DNA from: RPQJ01 sp963732375
GTDB taxonomy: Bacteria; Pseudomonadota; Gammaproteobacteria; Steroidobacterales; Steroidobacteraceae
Length of the DNA: 64,000 nt
Assembly (NCBI GenBank): GCA_963732375.1
Contig: CAVSZE010000013.1
Location: 1 to 64,000, forward strand
Reading direction: 5' to 3'
Numbering within the stretch: the stretch's first letter is position 1; each line of letters begins with the position of its first letter. A program made the translations under genes and the position numbers. This document shows positions 51,040 through 59,564 of this stretch, in pieces. A model generated the notes under the pieces. That model saw nothing but the letters and a program-made list of their open reading frames with translations. It was not told the origin of the DNA and searched no databases.

Positions 51040-52638
51040 ATGCTGCGCTACCAGTCAGACGTGGTGGTGATCGGTTCGGGCATCGCGGGTGTGACCGCCG
51101 CGCTCGAACTCCTCGACCGCGGCCGGCGCGTGCTGCTCATCGACCGCGACATCGAGCAGAACATGGGCGGCCTGGCCAAGGAGAGCTTCGGGGGCATCTG
51201 GTTTGCCGGCACGCCGTTGCAGCGCCGCTATGGCATCCGCGACGGTGCGGAACAGGGGCTGCGCGACTGGCACGCATTTGCGGAATTCGGGCCCGGCGAC
51301 CGCTGGCCGCGCGCCTGGGCCGAGGCCTACGTTCACCGCGCGAACGAGGAAATCTTCGACTGGCTGCGCGGAGTCGGCGTGCAGTTCATGCCGATGCCGC
51401 TGTGGGTCGAGCGCGGCCTGCACACGCCGGGAAACTCTGTTCCGCGCTGGCACATCGTATGGGGCACCGGCCACGAACTCGCGGTGGTGCTGAACCGCCG
51501 GCTGCTCGCGCACCCGCGCAGGAATCTGCTCGAACTCAGGTTCGGGCATCGCGTCGAGTCACTTACCGTCACCAATGGCCGGGTGACCGGCTGCCGCGGC
51601 CAGATGGAAAGCGCCGCGCAACAATTCGAGGTCGCCGCGGAGTCGGTCGTGATCGCCGCCGGCGGAATCAACGGCAACCTGGCTCGCGTCAGGGAGAACT
51701 GGCATGCGGACTGGGGCCGACCGCCGGAAACGATGCTGAACGGCTCGCACAAGTACGCAGACGGGCGACTGCACGACGCGGCATCGTCGATCGGGGCCAG
51801 CGTCACGCACCTCGACTGGCAGTGGAACTACGCGGCGGGCGTGCACCACTGGCAGCCACGCAAGCCCATGCACGGGCTGTCGCTGGTCCCGCCGAAGTCG
51901 GCGTTGTGGCTCAACTGGCGCGGCGAACGCATCGGCCCGATGCCGCTGGTGACGGGATTCGACACGCACGACCTGGTCGCGCAGATCTGCAGGCAGCAGC
52001 GTGCATACTCGTGGCAGTTGCTGAACCGCCGCATCGCGCTGAAGGAACTGGCGATCTCGGGCGGAGAATTCAATCCGGCATTCCGCGACAAGAAGCGACT
52101 GCACGTCGCGCGCGACATGCTGCTGGGCAACCGCTGGCTGTACGACCAGGTGACGCGCAATTGCCGGGACTTCGTGGTCGCCGACACACTGCCGGACCTG
52201 GTGGAAAAGATGAATGCGCTGGTGGGCGACGGATCCGTGGACATTGCGGCCGTCTCGGACGCAGCCACGACCTACGACTCGCGCATCGATGCGGGTCCGC
52301 GATTCCATGACGACGAGCAGTTGCGCCGTATCGAGTTCGCGCGTCGCTGGATCGGCGATCGACTGCGAACCTGTAAATTCCAGAAGATCCTGGACCCGAA
52401 AGCAGGGCCGCTGGTCGCAATCCGCGAGTTCATCATCAGCCGCAAGAGCATGGGAGGTCTCGTTACCGACCTCGAATCACGCGTGCTCGACGGTTCAGGC
52501 GAGCCGATACCGGGCCTGTACGCGGCCGGCGAGTCGGCCGGCTTCGGCGGCGGCGGCATGAACGGCAAACGCGGACTCGAGGGCACGTTCCTCGGCGGAT
52601 GCGTGCTCGGCGGACGAATCGCCGGACGCGCGGCCTGA
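51040..52638 (+). CDS. FAD-binding dehydrogenase
   Basis: A 532-residue flavoprotein. The N-terminal loop DVVVIGSGIAGVTAALELLD binds ADP-FAD. The C-terminus has GLYAAGESAGFGGGGMNGKR and GLEGTFLGGCVLGGRIAGRA, the FAD_binding_2 closing motif. It belongs to the conserved 'FAD-binding dehydrogenase' group related to fumarate reductase and ketosteroid dehydrogenase flavoproteins. The substrate is not known. The start follows the DUF502 stop by three bases. Confidence 0.9.
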   Translation: MLRYQSDVVVIGSGIAGVTAALELLDRGRRVLLIDRDIEQNMGGLAKESFGGIWFAGTPLQRRYGIRDGAEQGLRDWHAFAEFGPGDRWPRAWAEAYVHRANEEIFDWLRGVGVQFMPMPLWVERGLHTPGNSVPRWHIVWGTGHELAVVLNRRLLAHPRRNLLELRFGHRVESLTVTNGRVTGCRGQMESAAQQFEVAAESVVIAAGGINGNLARVRENWHADWGRPPETMLNGSHKYADGRLHDAASSIGASVTHLDWQWNYAAGVHHWQPRKPMHGLSLVPPKSALWLNWRGERIGPMPLVTGFDTHDLVAQICRQQRAYSWQLLNRRIALKELAISGGEFNPAFRDKKRLHVARDMLLGNRWLYDQVTRNCRDFVVADTLPDLVEKMNALVGDGSVDIAAVSDAATTYDSRIDAGPRFHDDEQLRRIEFARRWIGDRLRTCKFQKILDPKAGPLVAIREFIISRKSMGGLVTDLESRVLDGSGEPIPGLYAAGESAGFGGGGMNGKRGLEGTFLGGCVLGGRIAGRAA

Positions 52639-52652
52639 GCGAAAACGCCCGG

Positions 52653-53258
52653 TCAGCCCAGCGCCGAGAACTTGTCGGCAACACGCCCCGACATCTTCCT
52701 CACCCTGAGCCCGAAGAACACCTTCAGCGCACCGACCACGACGGCCCAGCACGCGATCATGTAGACGATCGAGACGGCGCCCGCGAGCGGGTTCCTGAAC
52801 ACAAGTCCGCCGAACAGCACCGAGAGAGCGCCCGCCGCATACAGGATCCATTCGCGGCTCGTTGCCTTGCGAACCTTGTAGCCCATGATCAACAGGAAGA
52901 CGCCAAGCAGGATCGCCTGGATCGCAACCAGGAAGATCAGCGCCACCATGCTCACCGGCGGGTTGAGGAGCGCGTACGCGCCGACCGCGAGCCCGAGGAT
53001 GCCCATCAGCAGCATCACCCACCAGCCGTCCTTCTCCCGGTGCTGCAATGCGCCCAGGGCGTTGAACGCCCCGTCCACCAGTATGGAAGCCGCGAAGAAC
53101 ATCGCCAGCACGAACAAGGCGAGCTTCGGGTTTACGAAGGCGAGCACACCGAAAATCACGCTGGCGACGCCGCCGACCACGAAGACCCACCACGTGCGCC
53201 GGCACAGAACCTGGGCACTGGCACCAAGACTCTTCATCATCGCGTCGCGGCTAGCCAT
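52653..53258 (-). CDS. HdeD-family membrane protein
   Basis: A 201-residue protein with six helices in repeated pairs: WWVFVVGGVASVIFGVLAFV NPKLALFVLAMFFAA, WWVMLLMGILGLAVGAYALL and EWILYAAGALSVLFGGLVFR. This is the HdeD/DUF308 layout, linked in E. coli to acid tolerance at high cell density. It is convergent with the dehydrogenase. Confidence 0.93.
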   Translation of the reverse strand: MASRDAMMKSLGASAQVLCRRTWWVFVVGGVASVIFGVLAFVNPKLALFVLAMFFAASILVDGAFNALGALQHREKDGWWVMLLMGILGLAVGAYALLNPPVSMVALIFLVAIQAILLGVFLLIMGYKVRKATSREWILYAAGALSVLFGGLVFRNPLAGAVSIVYMIACWAVVVGALKVFFGLRVRKMSGRVADKFSALG

Positions 53259-53288
53259 GTCTCTCTCCCTGGCGCACGGTCACGCCGT

Positions 53289-54056
53289 ATGATTGGTGTT
53301 CCCATTCGGTTACGGGACTTTATCGGCTTGTCACCCGCGATTCCAGAAGACTCGGCCGCCCAGGGCGGGCCGGAGGCCGCTGTGCTGCACCGCCGGGGCA
53401 TAAAGAGCTTCGTGGCGCGCGCCGGCCGCATGACCACCGCCCAGGAACGGGCCTGGCACGAATTGTGGCCCCGCTACGGCGTCCTGGACCAGGTCGGCCA
53501 GCTCGACCCGCGCACGCTCTTCGGCCGCGAGGCGCCGCTCTCGCTCGAGATCGGCTTCGGCAACGGCGAGTCGCTGCTTGCGCTCGCTGCCGCGCAGCCG
53601 GAGGCGGATTTTCTGGGCATCGAAGTGCACCGACCCGGCGTCGGGCACCTGATGCTGCGCGCCGAGACGCTGGGACTCACCAACCTGCGGGTTGCCTGCC
53701 GCGACGCGGTAGAGGTACTCGACCAGCAACTTGGCGACGCCGCGCTGGACGCCGTGCTGCTCTACTTCCCGGATCCGTGGCCGAAGAAGCGACACCACAA
53801 GCGACGCATCGTGCAGCCGGCATTCGTCGACCTGGTGGCCCGCAAACTCAAGCCCGGCGGCCGATTCCGGCTTGCCACCGACTGGAAGGACTACGCGGAG
53901 CAGATGCTCGAGGTGGTCGGCGGGTGCGAAGCGCTTGAGAACGAGTTCGGCGCGGGCTACGCGCCGCGACCGGACAGCCGGCCGCTTACGCGGTTCGAGA
54001 ACCGGGGACAACGGCTGGGCCACGGCGTCTGGGACCTGTCGTTCAGGAAGCCATAG
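53289..54056 (+). CDS. trmB: tRNA (guanine-N7)-methyltransferase
   Basis: A 255-residue enzyme from the ATG at 53289. The SAM loop is LSLEIGFGNGESLLALAAA and the family motif is LYFPDPWPKKRHHKRRIVQP, with DWKDYAEQM later. It makes m7G46 in tRNA variable loops. The long frame further upstream (to 52599) is antisense to hdeD and is ignored. Its stop overlaps the end of the convergent marC gene by 14 bases. Confidence 0.97.
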   Translation: MIGVPIRLRDFIGLSPAIPEDSAAQGGPEAAVLHRRGIKSFVARAGRMTTAQERAWHELWPRYGVLDQVGQLDPRTLFGREAPLSLEIGFGNGESLLALAAAQPEADFLGIEVHRPGVGHLMLRAETLGLTNLRVACRDAVEVLDQQLGDAALDAVLLYFPDPWPKKRHHKRRIVQPAFVDLVARKLKPGGRFRLATDWKDYAEQMLEVVGGCEALENEFGAGYAPRPDSRPLTRFENRGQRLGHGVWDLSFRKP

Positions 54057-54669
54057 CGCCCCGGATACCGTCGAGCACGAACTGCGAGGCGAGCGCGGCG
54101 AGCAACACACCGAGAATGCGGCCGAGCACGGCGCCGCCGGCCACGCCGATCACCCGCATCACCGGACCGGTCATCAGCATCAGCGCGAGCGTGATCGCGA
54201 GCACCAGCACGATGACGCCCACCTGGGCGAAGAACTGCAGCGACCCGGGCGACACGCCGGAGAACGCAAGCAGGATCGTCGCAATGGCGCCCGGCCCCGC
54301 GATCAACGGGAATGCGAGCGGAAAGACGGAGATGTCGCCACGGTGGTGGGCCTCTACATCCTCCCCGGGCGTGATTGACCGCACGCCGGAAGGCCTCGCG
54401 AACACCATTTCGATCGCGAGCAAGAACAACAGTATGCCACCGCCCACCTTGAACGCGTCAACGCTGATACCGAGTACCTGCAGCAACGTCGTTCCGGCCG
54501 CGGCGAACACCAGGCAGACGATGCTGGAGATACCGATCGCCTTGAGCGACATGCGGCGGCGGTAGCGGTCGTCGGCCCCGTCGGTCAGCCCCGCGAGCAC
54601 GGGCAGCAGCGACAGCGGCTCCACCACCACCAGGAAAACCACGAAGAATTTGACGAGTTCATCGAACAT
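54043..54669 (-). CDS. MarC-family membrane protein
   Basis: A 208-residue protein from MFDELVKFFVVFLVVVEPLS. It has six helices, including TLLQVLGISVDAFKVGGGIL LFLLAIEMV and FPLAFPLIAGPGAIATILLA, the MarC/UPF0056 pattern. It is an inner-membrane protein of uncertain transport role. Convergent with trmB. Confidence 0.93.
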   Translation of the reverse strand: MFDELVKFFVVFLVVVEPLSLLPVLAGLTDGADDRYRRRMSLKAIGISSIVCLVFAAAGTTLLQVLGISVDAFKVGGGILLFLLAIEMVFARPSGVRSITPGEDVEAHHRGDISVFPLAFPLIAGPGAIATILLAFSGVSPGSLQFFAQVGVIVLVLAITLALMLMTGPVMRVIGVAGGAVLGRILGVLLAALASQFVLDGIRGAMAS

Positions 54670-54775
54670 TGGCAGTCCGCGCATTCCGCTACTTGAACTC
54701 ACCTCCCGGCAGGACTACAAGTAAGGTGAGGTCGCACAGAGAATACACGCACAGCGATCGGCAGAGGTTGAGACC

Positions 54776-55120
54776 ATGGCGAAACTCGCACCTGTCATAG
54801 GCCAGTGGTACAAGCGCCCCGGCGGGGATTCCTTCGAGGTGGTCGCCGTCGATCGCGACGATCGCACCATCGAGATCCAGTACTTCGATGGCACGGTCGA
54901 GGAACTCGAGATCGATGAATGGGTGGGCGATGACATCGTAGCCGCCGAGCCTCCCGAGGACTGGACCGGCTCGCTGGATGTCGAACCCGAAGATACCGAG
55001 AACGAATACGAAGCCGAGCCAGGCAATGCGCGGCCATGGAGCGACCCGCTGCAGTTCGTCGACCGCGGCGAAGCGGGCGGATTCTCCGAGATGGAACTGC
55101 CCGAGCCGGACGAATACTAG
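54776..55120 (+). CDS. small acidic protein, DUF6763-like
   Basis: A 114-residue cytoplasmic acidic protein starting MAKLAPVIGQWYKRPGGDSF with IQYFDGTVEELEIDEWVGDD and ENEYEAEPGNARPWSDPLQF. It matches small acidic proteins found in many Gammaproteobacteria and named only by domain number. Function is unknown. Confidence 0.75.
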   Translation: MAKLAPVIGQWYKRPGGDSFEVVAVDRDDRTIEIQYFDGTVEELEIDEWVGDDIVAAEPPEDWTGSLDVEPEDTENEYEAEPGNARPWSDPLQFVDRGEAGGFSEMELPEPDEY

Positions 55121-55135
55121 GGAAAGGCGGGGCAC

Positions 55136-55519
55136 TTACCGGCCGAGGTCGGCCGGCTCCTCGAGCGGCACGCTCTCCTCCAGCATCACGTAGCCACGTT
55201 CGACGCGCACCGCGAGCGCGCGCAGGCCGAGCCCTTCGCAGGGTCCCGACACGCACCGGCCCGTCTCGATTTCGAACAGTGCGCCGTGCATAGAGCAGAG
55301 GATCAACGGCGCCTCCGGCGCGAGGAACGCGTGCGGACTCCAGTTGAGGGGAAATCCAGCGTGAGGGCAGTGGTTCACGTAGGCGCGCACCAGCGCGCCG
55401 CGGCGCACGACGAACCCGCGCAGCGGCCAGTCGCCGTTTCCCATCGTGAATCCCCTCGCCCCGGGGTCCTCCAGCTCGTGCAGCGCGCACACCACCCGCG
55501 TGAGGTCCACCACGTCCAC
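55136..55519 (-). CDS. Rieske [2Fe-2S] domain protein
   Basis: A 127-residue protein. The two cluster-binding motifs are NHCPHAGFPLNW (C-x-H) and ILCSMHGALFEIETGRC (C-x2-H). This binds one 2Fe-2S cluster in a stand-alone ferredoxin-like protein. Its redox partner is not shown here. It is seven bases downstream of ampG in the same direction, so it may be co-transcribed. Confidence 0.93.
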   Translation of the reverse strand: MDVVDLTRVVCALHELEDPGARGFTMGNGDWPLRGFVVRRGALVRAYVNHCPHAGFPLNWSPHAFLAPEAPLILCSMHGALFEIETGRCVSGPCEGLGLRALAVRVERGYVMLEESVPLEEPADLGR

Positions 55520-55525
55520 GATGCG

Positions 55526-56938
55526 TTATCCGCCGGTCACCGGCAACTGTCGCTGGCGACGCGCCAGCAGGAAAAGCAGCACCAGCGCCGGCAGTCCAAG
55601 CGATGCGGTGTAGGCGAAGAAAGTCGGGTAGCCGACGGCATCCACGACAAAGCCGGAGGTTCCCATCAGCAGCTTGCCGGGCAGCGCGTACATCGAGGAG
55701 AAGAGCGCGTACTGCGTGGCCGTGTAGGACGCGCTGGTAAGGCTCGACAGGTAGGCGATCAGCGCCGTGCCCGCGATGCCCATCGCGACATTGTCGGCGC
55801 TGATGACGACGGCCAGGCCGGCGATGCTCGGCCGACCCATCCACGCGAAAACGGCGAACATAAGGTTTGCGGCGATGATCATCACGCAGCCGAGCGCCAG
55901 CGTCCGCATCAGGCCCAGGCGCGCGACGGCGACGCCGCCGACCAGCGTTCCCAGCAGTGACATGAACACGCCGAAGCCCTTGGCGACGGCAGCGATCTGC
56001 TTCAGCGAGAAGCCGGTGTCCAGGTAGAACGGGTTCGTCATCACGCCCATCGTGAAGTCCGCGAGCCGGTAGCTCGCGATGAAGGCGAGCATGAGGATCC
56101 CGAGCCGCGTGCCGTAGCGCGTGAAGAAGTCCAGGAACGGACAGACCACCGCGCCGACGAACCACGAACCGAGCTGCTGCAACGCCTGCGGCCAGTGAGC
56201 CTTGCGCTCGAGCCAGCTGATGACGCGTGGCTCAAGGTCTAGCGCCTCGCGCGCGACGCGCGGCTGCGGCTCGCGGATCACGAGCGTCGTCACGATGCCG
56301 ATGCCCACCAGCACGGCCATCGTCGTATACGCAACCATCCAGCCGCGATCGGCTGCGATCCACAGCGCGCCCGCGCTCGCAACCATCAGCGCGACGCGAT
56401 AGCCGAGCTGGTAGGCCGCCGCCATCGCGCCCTGCATCAGCGGCGGAGCGGCCTCGATTCGCCACGCGTCCACGGATATGTCCTGCGTCGCCGAACAGAA
56501 GGCGACCAGCAGCGCCAGCGCCGCGACCGTGCCGAGGTTTCCGGTCGGGTCCATGTGCGCCATGTTGGCGAGGCCGACCGCTATGCCCGCTTGCGCGACC
56601 AGCATCCAGCTGCGGCGCCGGCCCAGCAGCCGGCCGAGTATCGGCAGTTCCAGCCGGTCCACGACCGGTGCCCAGAAGAACTTCACCGAGTAGATGATGC
56701 CGACCCAGGAAAGCATGCCGATGGTCGCGCGCTCGATGCCCGCCTCGCGCAGCCACGCCGAGAGCGTCGAGAACACCAGCATGAACGGCAGGCCCGCCGA
56801 GAACCCGAGGAACAGCATCGCGAGCACGCTGGGATTGCGGTACGCGCGAACGGCCGTGAGCCAGCCGCGCCACCAGGCACCGCCGGCGGTCGCCTCCCCC
56901 GCGGCCACGCCATCCGTGCGGGTGGCCGGCACGCTCAC
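55526..56938 (-). CDS. ampG: AmpG muropeptide permease (MFS)
   Basis: A 470-residue MFS protein from the GTG that overlaps the ExoIII stop (GTGA). Blocks: NPSVLAMLFLGFSAGLPFML VFSTLSAWLREAGI, WAPVVDRLELPILGRLLGRR RSWM, FCSATQDISVDAWRIE and SLTSASYTATQYALFSSMYA LPGKLLMGTSGFVVD. It imports GlcNAc-anhydroMurNAc muropeptides for cell-wall recycling and indirectly for beta-lactamase induction. An earlier frame start would overlap xth. Confidence 0.95.
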   Translation of the reverse strand: MSVPATRTDGVAAGEATAGGAWWRGWLTAVRAYRNPSVLAMLFLGFSAGLPFMLVFSTLSAWLREAGIERATIGMLSWVGIIYSVKFFWAPVVDRLELPILGRLLGRRRSWMLVAQAGIAVGLANMAHMDPTGNLGTVAALALLVAFCSATQDISVDAWRIEAAPPLMQGAMAAAYQLGYRVALMVASAGALWIAADRGWMVAYTTMAVLVGIGIVTTLVIREPQPRVAREALDLEPRVISWLERKAHWPQALQQLGSWFVGAVVCPFLDFFTRYGTRLGILMLAFIASYRLADFTMGVMTNPFYLDTGFSLKQIAAVAKGFGVFMSLLGTLVGGVAVARLGLMRTLALGCVMIIAANLMFAVFAWMGRPSIAGLAVVISADNVAMGIAGTALIAYLSSLTSASYTATQYALFSSMYALPGKLLMGTSGFVVDAVGYPTFFAYTASLGLPALVLLFLLARRQRQLPVTGG

Positions 56939-57702
56939 AGCCCGTAGTCGATCACGAGGGGAGCGTGGTCGGAGAAGCGCTGTGCCTTGTAGATGCCGGC
57001 GCGCGCGACGCTGCCGCGCAGCAGCGGACTCGTCACCTGGTAGTCGATGCGCCAGCCGACGTTCTTCGCCCAGGCCTGCCCGCGGTTGGACCACCACGTG
57101 TACTGCTCGGGCCGCGGGTCAGCCTCGCGGAATGCATCCACGAAACGCGCCTCTCCAAAGAGCTCGTCCATCCAGGCGCGCTCCTCCGGCAGGAAACCGG
57201 AGTTCTTCTGGTTGGAGCGCCAGTTCTTCAGGTCGATTTCCTTGTGCGCGATGTTCCAGTCGCCGCACAGCACGTAGTCGCGTTTCTTGCGCGCAAGCAG
57301 GCGCAGGTGCGGCATGAACTCGGCAAGGAAGCGGAACTTGGACTGCTGCCGCTCCTCGCTCGAGGAGCCAGACGGAAGGTACACCGACACCACGCTCAGT
57401 CCCTTGAAACGGGCCTCGATGTAGCGACCCTCGGCATCGAACTCCCGCGAGCCGAAACCGACCACGACTTCGGTGGGCTTCTGCTTCGAGTAGATCGCCA
57501 CGCCGCTGTAGCCCTTCTTCTCCGCATCCACGTAATGGCAGTGGTAGCCGTCGGGGTGGAATACCGGGTCCGCGAGCTGGTCGCGCTGGGCCTTCGTTTC
57601 CTGGATGCAGACCACGTCGGCATCCTGCCTTGCCATCCACTCGAAGAATCCCTTGCGCTGGGCCGAGCGGATGCCGTTTACGTTCAGGGTGATGATGCGC
57701 AT
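56935..57702 (-). CDS. xth: exodeoxyribonuclease III
   Basis: A 255-residue enzyme from MRIITLNVNGIRSAQRKGFF. It has CIQETKAQ with the metal-binding Glu, GYSGVAIYSK, LCGDWNIAHKEIDLKN, WRIDYQVTS and FSDHAPLVIDY, all of the exonuclease-III active site. It repairs abasic sites. It is translationally coupled to ampG and divergent from pyrE with only 24 bases between the starts. Residues upstream of 57702 in the frame are antisense to pyrE. Confidence 0.97.
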   Translation of the reverse strand: MRIITLNVNGIRSAQRKGFFEWMARQDADVVCIQETKAQRDQLADPVFHPDGYHCHYVDAEKKGYSGVAIYSKQKPTEVVVGFGSREFDAEGRYIEARFKGLSVVSVYLPSGSSSEERQQSKFRFLAEFMPHLRLLARKKRDYVLCGDWNIAHKEIDLKNWRSNQKNSGFLPEERAWMDELFGEARFVDAFREADPRPEQYTWWSNRGQAWAKNVGWRIDYQVTSPLLRGSVARAGIYKAQRFSDHAPLVIDYGL

Positions 57703-57726
57703 GGCGGCGAAGTATAAAGTAGCCCC

Positions 57727-58359
57727 ATGCACCAGCCAGATTTCATTCGACTCTGCCTCGACCTCGGTGTGCTGCGCTTCGGCGAGTTCACGCTCAAGTC
57801 CGGCCGTGTGAGCCCGTACTTCTTCAACGCGGGGCTCTTCAACACCGGTCACGCGATTGCCTCGCTCGGCCAGCACTACGCGCGGGCAGCGGCGCTGTCG
57901 GGAGTCCCGTTCGACATGCTGTTCGGGCCGGCCTACAAGGGCATCCCGCTCGTGACGACGACCGCCGCGGCGCTCGCCGGACATGAAGGCATGAACCTGC
58001 CCTTCGCCTTCAACCGCAAGGAGGCCAAGGACCACGGCGAAGGCGGCATGATCGTCGGCGCACCGCTTGCCGGTCGGGTGCTGGTGGTCGACGACGTGAT
58101 CACCGCGGGCACGGCCATCCGCGAGTCGGTCGAGATCATCCGCTCCCACGGCGCGACGCCGGCCGGAGTGCTGATCGCGCTCGACCGGGAGGAGCGCGGC
58201 CAGGGCGAGCGTTCCGCGGTCCAGGAGGTGCAGGACACGTTCGGCCTGCCCGTCGTGAGCGTGCTCAGGCTGCGCGACCTGATGGACCACCTCGAGGCCC
58301 AGGGTGACGGCGGGACACTGGCAGCAGTGCGGGCGTACCGCGACCGCTACGGCGTATGA
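57727..58359 (+). CDS. pyrE: orotate phosphoribosyltransferase
   Basis: A 210-residue enzyme with FTLKSGRVSPYFFNAGLF, GPAYKGIPL, NRKEAKDHGEGG and the PRPP loop RVLVVDDVITAGTAIRE. It makes orotidine monophosphate in pyrimidine synthesis. Divergent from xth. Position near dut and coaBC is typical of Gammaproteobacteria. Confidence 0.97.
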   Translation: MHQPDFIRLCLDLGVLRFGEFTLKSGRVSPYFFNAGLFNTGHAIASLGQHYARAAALSGVPFDMLFGPAYKGIPLVTTTAAALAGHEGMNLPFAFNRKEAKDHGEGGMIVGAPLAGRVLVVDDVITAGTAIRESVEIIRSHGATPAGVLIALDREERGQGERSAVQEVQDTFGLPVVSVLRLRDLMDHLEAQGDGGTLAAVRAYRDRYGV

Positions 58360-58440
58360 TTTGCCCCGTGATTTGACATAGTTCACAAACTGGACGCGCG
58401 GAAATAGGCCGAAGAGCCCCGCCGGAGCAGAATCGCGACC

Positions 58441-59098
58441 ATGGAAAGGCACAAGAGGCTGTTCGCCGTCGTCGCGCTGGTAGTACCGGCGCTGCTGCTG
58501 GCGTCGCAGGTGGAAGCCGCCGCCAGGAAAGGGGCCCAAGCGGAAGGCGCACGAAGCAGCTTACCGCTGCAGGGATGCGAACGGGCGGACCATTATCGCG
58601 CAGAGCATCCCCGCGGAGTGCATGGATGCGGACGTCGAGGTCCTCGACAACAATGGCCGGGTCGTGCGCATCATCCCGGGACGCGAAGCGCTCGCCGAGA
58701 TCGAGGCACAGAAGGCCGCGCAGGCTGAAATAGTGGCCGCGGCGCACCGCGACAAGACACTGCTCGCGACGTACCTTTCCGTGGAGGACATCGAACGCCT
58801 GCGGGACCAGCGGTTGGAACTGCTGGTGCAGCAAGGCCGGGTCACCGACCAGTACGTCGTGAACCTGAAGGAGCGCGAGTCGCGGCTTGCGCTGGACGTG
58901 CAGCGATACCGGCCCTACAGCGACCGGAACAACGCCCCTCCGCTCCCGGACCACATCGCGGAAGACATCGTGAACACGGTCAACGGCCTGCAGGTCTACC
59001 AGCAGGAACTCGCGAAGAACCTGCATGAGCAGCAGGAACTGCGCAGCGAGTTCGATGCCGACATCACGCGCTTCAAGGAATTGAAGGGAATCAAGTAG
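58441..59098 (+). pseudogene. DUF4124-type secreted coiled-coil protein, one frameshift
   Basis: The ATG at 58441 gives a signal peptide (LFAVVALVVPALLLASQVEA). In the next frame the mature part begins KAHEAAYRCRDANGRTIIAQ and SIPAECMDADVEVLDNNGRV, the DUF4124 domain, then a long helix to GIK. The shift lies in the AAAGGGG run near 58530. It is the only clear frameshift in the core half, so a sequencing error in a homopolymer is as likely as a real mutation. Confidence 0.75.
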
Positions 59099-59564
59099 TC
59101 CCGGAGCTGCCGAACCCCCCGGCGCCTCGGCGGCTCTCCGTGAAGCTGTCCACGACCTCGAAATCCACCTGCACCACCGGCACGATCACCATCTGCGCGA
59201 TGCGCTCGCCCGGCGCGATGGTGAAACCCGCCTGCCCGCGGTTCCAGCAGGAGACCATCACCTGTCCCTGGTAGTCGGAATCGATCAGCCCGACCAGGTT
59301 GCCGAGCACGATGCCGTGCTTGTGCCCAAGCCCGGAACGCGGCAGCAGGACTGCCGCGAGGCCCGGGTCGTCGAGGTGAATTGCAATTCCGGTCGGCACG
59401 AGCTCGGCCTGGCCCGGCGCCAGCGTGAGCGGTGAATCGAGACAGGCGCGCAGGTCCAGCCCGGCGGAGCCTCCAGTCGCGTAGTGCGGCAGCGGAAACT
59501 CGACACCGACCCTGGGATCCAGGATCCGGACCTGCAGCGAACGCGCCTTGGGTTCAGGTTTCAT
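59091..59564 (-). CDS. dut: dUTP diphosphatase
   Basis: A 157-residue enzyme. The five motifs are present: SAGLDLRA, LLPRSGLGHKHGIVLGNLVG LIDSDYQG, NRGQAGFTIAPGERIAQMV and the C-terminal GGFGSSG. It removes dUTP and supplies dUMP. The ATG overlaps the coaBC stop (ATGA), so it is translationally coupled. Convergent 8-base overlap with the DUF4124 gene. Confidence 0.97.
   Translation of the reverse strand: MKPEPKARSLQVRILDPRVGVEFPLPHYATGGSAGLDLRACLDSPLTLAPGQAELVPTGIAIHLDDPGLAAVLLPRSGLGHKHGIVLGNLVGLIDSDYQGQVMVSCWNRGQAGFTIAPGERIAQMVIVPVVQVDFEVVDSFTESRRGAGGFGSSGTT

Noticed and set aside
52599..53288. Upstream extension of the trmB frame
   Set aside because: The extra 230 residues are antisense to hdeD and carry no methyltransferase pattern, so the ATG at 53289 was taken.
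54795..56165. A 456-residue minus-strand open frame
   Set aside because: It lies out of frame across the Rieske and AmpG genes and antisense to the DUF6763-like gene; composition is arginine- and alanine-rich as in shadow frames.
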